Source: Xanthobacteraceae bacterium (GTDB lineage: Bacteria > Pseudomonadota > Alphaproteobacteria > Rhizobiales > Xanthobacteraceae). From it: a DNA stretch of 9,112 nt. Positions 5,316-9,112 of the stretch are shown here, in pieces; the first letter of the stretch is position 1; every line of letters starts with the position of its first letter. The stretch lies in the NCBI GenBank assembly GCA_030037105.1, contig JASHRY010000379.1, forward strand, positions 1 through 9,112, read 5' to 3'. Under the pieces are notes generated by a model. The model saw only the letters and a list, made by a program, of their open reading frames with translations, was not told where the DNA came from and did no database searches. The translations under genes and the position numbers were made by a program.

Positions 5316-6845
5316 ATGGCGGAGCAGCAAACCGTGCCGAGCGGCCCGGACCTCGCCCGGGGCGTCGCTATCACGGATTTCACGGACGGCAAGCTTCTGG
5401 GCCATGTCGGCGAGGAGAAGGTGCTGCTGGTGCTGAGCGGCACCGAGGTGTTCGCAATCGGCGCGCATTGCAGCCATTATCATGGGCCGCTCGCCGAGGG
5501 CCTGATCGTCGGTGAAAGCGTGCGCTGTCCCTGGCATCACGCCTGCTTCGATTTGCGCACGGGGGAAGCGCTGCGCGCGCCGGCCTTGGGCCCGGTCGCA
5601 TGCTGGAAGGTCGAGCGGCGGGACGGCCGCATCTTCGTGAAGGAGAAACGCGCGCAACCCAAGCCGCGCGGCAGAGCGGCGCCTGCGGACGCGCCCGGCC
5701 GGATCGTCATCGTCGGCGGCGGCGCGGCCGGCTTCGCGACAGCCGAGATGCTGCGGCGGCGCGAGCATCGCGGCGCCATCATCATGCTCAGCAACGACGA
5801 CGCGCCGCCGGTGGACCGGCCCAACCTGTCGAAGGATTATCTTGCCGGCAATGCACCGGAGGACTGGCTGCCGTTGCGTCCCGACGAATTCTATGCCGAG
5901 AACGGTGTCGAGTTGCGGCTCGATACCGAAGTCGTCGGGATTGACACGCGCCAGCGCGAGATCCGCCTCGCCGGCGGCAAAAGCCTCGTCTACGACCGGC
6001 TGCTGCTCGCCACCGGCGCCGAGCCGGTGCGGCTCGCTATTCCCGGCGCCGACCGGGCGCACGTGCACACGCTGCGCTCGCTCGCGGACAGCCGGGCGAT
6101 CATCGCAGCGTCCAAGGAGGCGCGGCGAGCGCTGGTCATCGGCGCAAGCTTTATCGGTCTCGAGGCAGCGGCGTCGCTGCGCGCGCGCAACGTCGAGGTC
6201 CACGTGGTAGCGCCGGAAGCGCGGCCCATGGAGCGCGTGCTGGGGCCGCAGCTCGGCGATTTCATCCGCGCGCTGCACGAAGCGCACGGCGTCGTCTTCC
6301 ATCTCGGCGAGACGGTCACGGCGATCGACAGCGCCCGCGCGACGCTGCAAGGCGGCGCCGTGCTGGATGCCGACCTCGTGGTCGTCGGCGTCGGCGTGCG
6401 ACCGCGTCTGGCGCTGGCCGAACAGGCCGGTCTCAAGGTCGACCGCGGCGTGATCGTCGATCCTTATCTGCAGACGAGCGCCCCGGACGTATATGCGGCC
6501 GGCGATATCGCGCGCTGGCCCGATCCGCATTCCGGCGGCGCTATTCGCGTCGAGCACTGGGTCGTGGCCGAACGCCAGGGCCAAACCGCGGCGGTCAACA
6601 TGCTCGGCCTCGCCGAGCGCTTCGACGCCGTGCCGTTCTTCTGGAGCCAGCACTACGATGTGCCGATCAACTATGTCGGCCACGCCGAGCAATGGGACGA
6701 AATTGCGATCGACGGCCGCATCGACGCGAAGGACGGCCTGCTGCGCTACAAACGCGCCGGCCGCGTGCTCGCGGTCGCTTCGATCTACCGCGACATTGAA
6801 AGCCTCACGGCCGAGCTGGCGATGGAGCGGGACGCCGGGCCCTAG
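5316..6845 (+). CDS. Rieske [2Fe-2S] ferredoxin / FAD-dependent NAD(P)H oxidoreductase fusion (AIFM3-like)
   Basis: This 509-residue soluble protein joins two redox modules. Residues 12-110 form a Rieske domain with cluster ligands in HCSHYHG (Cys52, His54) and CPWHH (Cys71, His74). Residues 128-420 form a pyridine-nucleotide-disulphide reductase-type core: FAD motif VIVGGGAAGFATAE (131-144), LLLATGAEP (229-237), NAD(P) motif ALVIGASFIGLEAA (272-285) and second FAD motif DVYAAGDIA (391-399). A small C-terminal reductase domain (about 430-505) follows, with HYDVPINYVGHAEQWDEI. Such proteins pass electrons from NAD(P)H through FAD to the iron-sulphur centre; the acceptor is unknown. Oxygenase-coupled reductases related to putidaredoxin reductase are the closest classical family. 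No oxygenase lies nearby. The start is secure: GGAGGG at 5303-5308 lies 7 bases before ATG. Monocistronic, flanked by repeats. Confidence 0.93.
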   Translation: MAEQQTVPSGPDLARGVAITDFTDGKLLGHVGEEKVLLVLSGTEVFAIGAHCSHYHGPLAEGLIVGESVRCPWHHACFDLRTGEALRAPALGPVACWKVERRDGRIFVKEKRAQPKPRGRAAPADAPGRIVIVGGGAAGFATAEMLRRREHRGAIIMLSNDDAPPVDRPNLSKDYLAGNAPEDWLPLRPDEFYAENGVELRLDTEVVGIDTRQREIRLAGGKSLVYDRLLLATGAEPVRLAIPGADRAHVHTLRSLADSRAIIAASKEARRALVIGASFIGLEAAASLRARNVEVHVVAPEARPMERVLGPQLGDFIRALHEAHGVVFHLGETVTAIDSARATLQGGAVLDADLVVVGVGVRPRLALAEQAGLKVDRGVIVDPYLQTSAPDVYAAGDIARWPDPHSGGAIRVEHWVVAERQGQTAAVNMLGLAERFDAVPFFWSQHYDVPINYVGHAEQWDEIAIDGRIDAKDGLLRYKRAGRVLAVASIYRDIESLTAELAMERDAGP

Positions 6846-6855
6846 AACCAACGTT

Positions 6856-6938
6856 CCGTCGTTGCAAGGTGCGCAGCGACAAAGCGATCCAGCATCTCGC
6901 GGCAAAGGGGGATTGCTTCGCTCGCTGGCAATGACGCG
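6856..6938. repeat. Degenerate intergenic repeat, second copy of the 'gtcattgc...gaagcaatcc' style
   Basis: The left arm reads ccgtcgttgcaaggtgcgca then gcgacaaagcgatcc. The right arm is gattgcttcgctcgctggca followed by atgacgcgg, whose reverse complement begins ccgcgtcattgccagcgagc and ends gaagcaatc. The arms form an imperfect inverted repeat around a short centre (agcatctcgcggcaaaggg). This copy is better preserved than the one at 5121-5215. It lies directly after the Rieske gene stop and could act as a transcript end; no T-run follows it. Confidence 0.62.
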
Positions 6939-7060
6939 GCCTTCACGACGTGCTCACGGAATCGTTTTTGCGCGTATCGCGCGCGCCGTTGGCTTGTCGC
7001 GACGTTCATAATAGCCTCGGATCGCGATGATCCCGATATCCGCGATGCGAAGAGGATGCG

Positions 7061-7810
7061 ATGTCCGTGCGTGCCCTCGTTAACGGCGACCGCCGTACCG
7101 TGCTGCTGGCGGCTGGCGCCCTGATCCTCGCGGCGGCGCTGCGGCCGGCCCGCGGCCGCGCACAAAAGATGAGCGGCGCCGCGATGAAGATCGGCGTCAT
7201 CGGCTCGGGCCATATCGGCGGCACCATCGGCGGGCTGTGGGTCAAGGCCGGGCACAAGGTGCTGTTCTCCTCGCGCCATCCTGAGGAGCTGAAAAGCCTC
7301 GTGGCGGGCCTCGGTGAGCTTGCCCGGGCCGGCACGGTCGCGCAGGCGATCGCATTCGGCGACGTGCTGTTCATCGCCGTTCCCTACGGCGCGCTGCCGC
7401 AGATCGGCCGCGATTACGGCGCGGCGCTGAAGGGCAAAATCGTGCTCGATGCCTGCAACGCCGTGCGCGGCCGCGACGGTGCCCTCGTCGACGAGGTCGA
7501 GAGCAACGGCATCGGCGTGACCTCGCAGAAATACTTGTCCGGGACGCGGCTGGTGCGCTGCTTCAATACGTTCAACTACAGGATCTTCGCCCGTGATGCG
7601 CACCGGCCCGATCCGAAGCTGGCCATCCCGATCGCCGGCGACGACGCCGAGGCGGTGCGCGTCGCTGAGGGTCTGATCCGCGACGCTGGTTTCGATCCGG
7701 TTCTGGTCGGCGGGCTCAAGGAGGCGAGCCGCTTCCAGATGGGCGGGCCGGGCTTCCATCAGGAGGTGACCGCGGCGGAGCTTCGGCAGAGGCTATCGCT
7801 GAAGCCATGA
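7061..7810 (+). CDS. NADPH-dependent F420 reductase-like Rossmann-fold oxidoreductase with Tat-like N-terminus
   Basis: The 249-residue product has a Rossmann domain starting MKIGVIGSGHIGGTIGGLW (42-60), with GSGHIGG as dinucleotide-binding loop and SSRHPEE (70-76) after the second strand, where Ser/Arg suit NADP(H) phosphate. FIAVPYGALP (104-113), KIVLDACNAV (126-135) and LVRCFNTFNY (164-173) fit the F420-dependent NADP oxidoreductase family. Actual F420 use is not shown; many bacterial members have unknown substrates. Before the domain lies an unusual extension, GDRRTVLLAAGALILAAALR (9-28) then ending GRAQ, like a Tat signal. AGAGGA at 7051-7056 supports this start; internal ATGs at 7169 and 7184 would give a cytoplasmic form. 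The stop overlaps the transporter start (ATGA). No clear promoter; CATAAT at 7007-7012 has no partner -35. Confidence 0.88.
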   Translation: MSVRALVNGDRRTVLLAAGALILAAALRPARGRAQKMSGAAMKIGVIGSGHIGGTIGGLWVKAGHKVLFSSRHPEELKSLVAGLGELARAGTVAQAIAFGDVLFIAVPYGALPQIGRDYGAALKGKIVLDACNAVRGRDGALVDEVESNGIGVTSQKYLSGTRLVRCFNTFNYRIFARDAHRPDPKLAIPIAGDDAEAVRVAEGLIRDAGFDPVLVGGLKEASRFQMGGPGFHQEVTAAELRQRLSLKP

Positions 7811-9111
7811 GCGCGCCGCTGATCGCGCTGCGGCGCTGGGTTGAATGGGCGCTCCCGGCGACGCCGCCGGAGCGCGCCGCCGCGCTGTGGTCTTTCGCCT
7901 ATTTCTTCGCGCTGCTTGCCGGCTATTACGTGCTGCGGCCGCTGCGCGACCAGATGGGGATCGCCGGCGGCGTCAAGAACCTGCCCTGGCTGTTCACCGC
8001 CACCTTCGTGACGCTCGTCGTCGCGCAGCCGTTCTACGGCGCGCTGGTGGCGAAGCTGCCGCGCGCCCGGTTCATTCCGGTCGTCTATCACTTCTTCGTC
8101 GCCAACCTGGTTTTGTTCTGGCTTCTCCTCACCCTCCGCGTCGGCGCAGTGATCGTCGCCCGCGTGTTCTTCGTCTGGGTCAGCGTGTTCAGCCTGTTCG
8201 CCGTGGCGGTGTTCTGGTCGTTCATGGCCGACCTGTTCACCGCCGAGCAGGGCAAGCGGCTATTCGGCTTCATCGGCGCCGGCGGCACTGCCGGCGGCCT
8301 CCTGGGCCCGGTCATCACCATCTTCCTGTCGGTGCCGCTCGGCCCGGTGAACCTGCTGATCGCCGCCGCTGTCCTGCTCGAGTTGGCGGTATTCTGTGTT
8401 CACCGGCTCGAGCGCGCGGCGACGACGCCGGCGGCCACGCAAGCTCCGGCGCGCGCCGAACCGCAGCGCGTCGGCGGCAGCGCCTTCGCGGCGTTGCCCG
8501 AACTCCTTCGCTCGCCCTATCTGCTCGGTATCGGCGGATGGGTGAGCCTGCTTTCGTTCTGTGCGACCATCGTCTATTTCGAGCAGGCCAACATCGTTTC
8601 CGCCGCGGTGCACGGCGCCGGCGCGCAAACGCGCATTTTCGCCGGCATTGATCTGTCCGTGGGCTTGCTCAGCCTGGCGACGCAGGTCTTCGCCACCGGC
8701 CAACTGCTTAAACGGTTCGGCACCGGCATCGCGGCCGGCGCGCTGCCGGCGGTCTATGTCGTGGGCTTTGCCGCGTTGGCGTTGGCGCCGACGCTCGCCG
8801 TCGTGGTGACGTTGCAGGTGGCGCAGCGGTGGATGAACTTCGCCATCGCCAATCCGGCCCGGCAGGTGTTCTTCACGGTGATCGGTCGCGAGGAGAAGTA
8901 CAAGGCCAAGAATTTGATCGACGTGGTAATCTATCGCGGCTCCGATGCATTGTACGGTTGGGTGTTCGACAGCCTGCAAGGGCTCGGACTGAAGCTCGGC
9001 GCGATCGCGCTCTGCGCCTGGCCGATAGCGGCGGGCTGGCTCCTATTATCGGCAGTGTTGGGACGGGCCCAGGAACGCCGCGCCGCGCTCATGGACGCGG
9101 ACGCGGCGTAA
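7807..9111 (+). CDS. Npt1/AAA-type (ATP/ADP antiporter-like, MFS-related) membrane transporter
   Basis: This 434-residue protein is very hydrophobic, with roughly ten to twelve membrane helices (for example 28-46, 60-84, 92-110, 114-140, 152-175, 180-198, 236-257, 278-299, 308-336, 395-418). Helix 1 contains AYFFALLAGYYVLRPLRDQM (31-50), and near the end come NPARQVFFTVIGREEKYKAK (349-368) and NLIDVVIYRGSDALYGW (369-385). These resemble the bacterial/plastid nucleotide transporter (TLC, Npt1) superfamily. True ATP/ADP exchange is known from plastids and obligate intracellular bacteria; in free-living bacteria relatives have unassigned substrates, so no nucleotide specificity is claimed. A hydrophilic central loop (200-225) separates the halves. 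ATG overlaps the upstream TGA (ATGA) with only a distant agagg, so translation is coupled. The TAA is one base before the window end. Confidence 0.85.
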   Translation: MSAPLIALRRWVEWALPATPPERAAALWSFAYFFALLAGYYVLRPLRDQMGIAGGVKNLPWLFTATFVTLVVAQPFYGALVAKLPRARFIPVVYHFFVANLVLFWLLLTLRVGAVIVARVFFVWVSVFSLFAVAVFWSFMADLFTAEQGKRLFGFIGAGGTAGGLLGPVITIFLSVPLGPVNLLIAAAVLLELAVFCVHRLERAATTPAATQAPARAEPQRVGGSAFAALPELLRSPYLLGIGGWVSLLSFCATIVYFEQANIVSAAVHGAGAQTRIFAGIDLSVGLLSLATQVFATGQLLKRFGTGIAAGALPAVYVVGFAALALAPTLAVVVTLQVAQRWMNFAIANPARQVFFTVIGREEKYKAKNLIDVVIYRGSDALYGWVFDSLQGLGLKLGAIALCAWPIAAGWLLLSAVLGRAQERRAALMDADAA

Positions 9112-9112
9112 G

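Noticed and set aside
168..6864. 12-bp exact match gttccgtcgttg at 168-179 and 6853-6864
   Set aside because: A 12-base match is expected by chance about twice or more in a window of this size, and the flanks differ.
5079..6905. Long minus-strand open frame (608 codons) opposite the Rieske gene
   Set aside because: It is the codon-position mirror of a well-supported gene in GC-rich DNA. Its product is rich in His, Arg, Ala and Asp with no domain, and it runs through two repeats.
7007..7012. CATAAT as -10 for the Rossmann reductase gene
   Set aside because: No acceptable -35 lies 16-18 bases upstream; ttggct and cttgtc are too close.

Overview
The window is GC-rich chromosomal DNA that looks like a Hyphomicrobiales (Rhizobiales) alphaproteobacterium, probably near Bradyrhizobium, Rhodopseudomonas or the Xanthobacteraceae. 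The reasons are the fabI-aroC-ribB gene order, a RibB protein with a degenerate RibA-like tail, and intergenic palindromic repeats of two styles that I associate with those genomes. The genus is an inference and was not checked against any database.

Layout. Positions 1-140 hold the last codons of fabI (enoyl-ACP reductase). Positions 141-674 are mostly non-coding, with a perfect 12-bp hairpin (223-250) and, on the minus strand, a 14-residue lysine-rich micro-ORF with a good ribosome binding site (328-372). From 675 to 5077 runs a tight plus-strand block: aroC (chorismate synthase), ribB with a GTP-cyclohydrolase-like C-terminal domain that has lost its zinc cysteines, a LemA lipoprotein, a secreted TPM-domain protein with a glycine-rich tail, and a second TPM-like protein whose fold appears to be interrupted by a membrane hairpin. 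A ~130-bp palindromic repeat with 12-bp terminal inverted repeats lies between lemA and the first TPM gene, and its right end contains that gene's likely start codon.

Positions 5316-6845 encode a stand-alone Rieske ferredoxin / FAD-NAD(P)H reductase fusion (AIFM3-like). Each side of it carries a degenerate repeat related to the common 'gtcattgc...gaagcaatcc' intergenic family. Positions 7061-9111 are a translationally coupled pair (ATGA overlap): an F420-dependent-NADP-reductase-like Rossmann protein with a Tat-like N-terminus, and a multi-span Npt1/AAA-type nucleotide-transporter relative.

How the genes fit together. aroC and ribB link aromatic amino-acid and flavin synthesis, since chorismate synthase needs reduced FMN. 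LemA plus two TPM proteins form an envelope module of unknown function. The two downstream units are redox and transport functions whose substrates cannot be read from the sequence. I see no phage, CRISPR array, transposase, rRNA or convincing tRNA. The most interesting points are the micro-ORF, the repeat-supplied start codon, the split TPM fold and the reductase-transporter pair.
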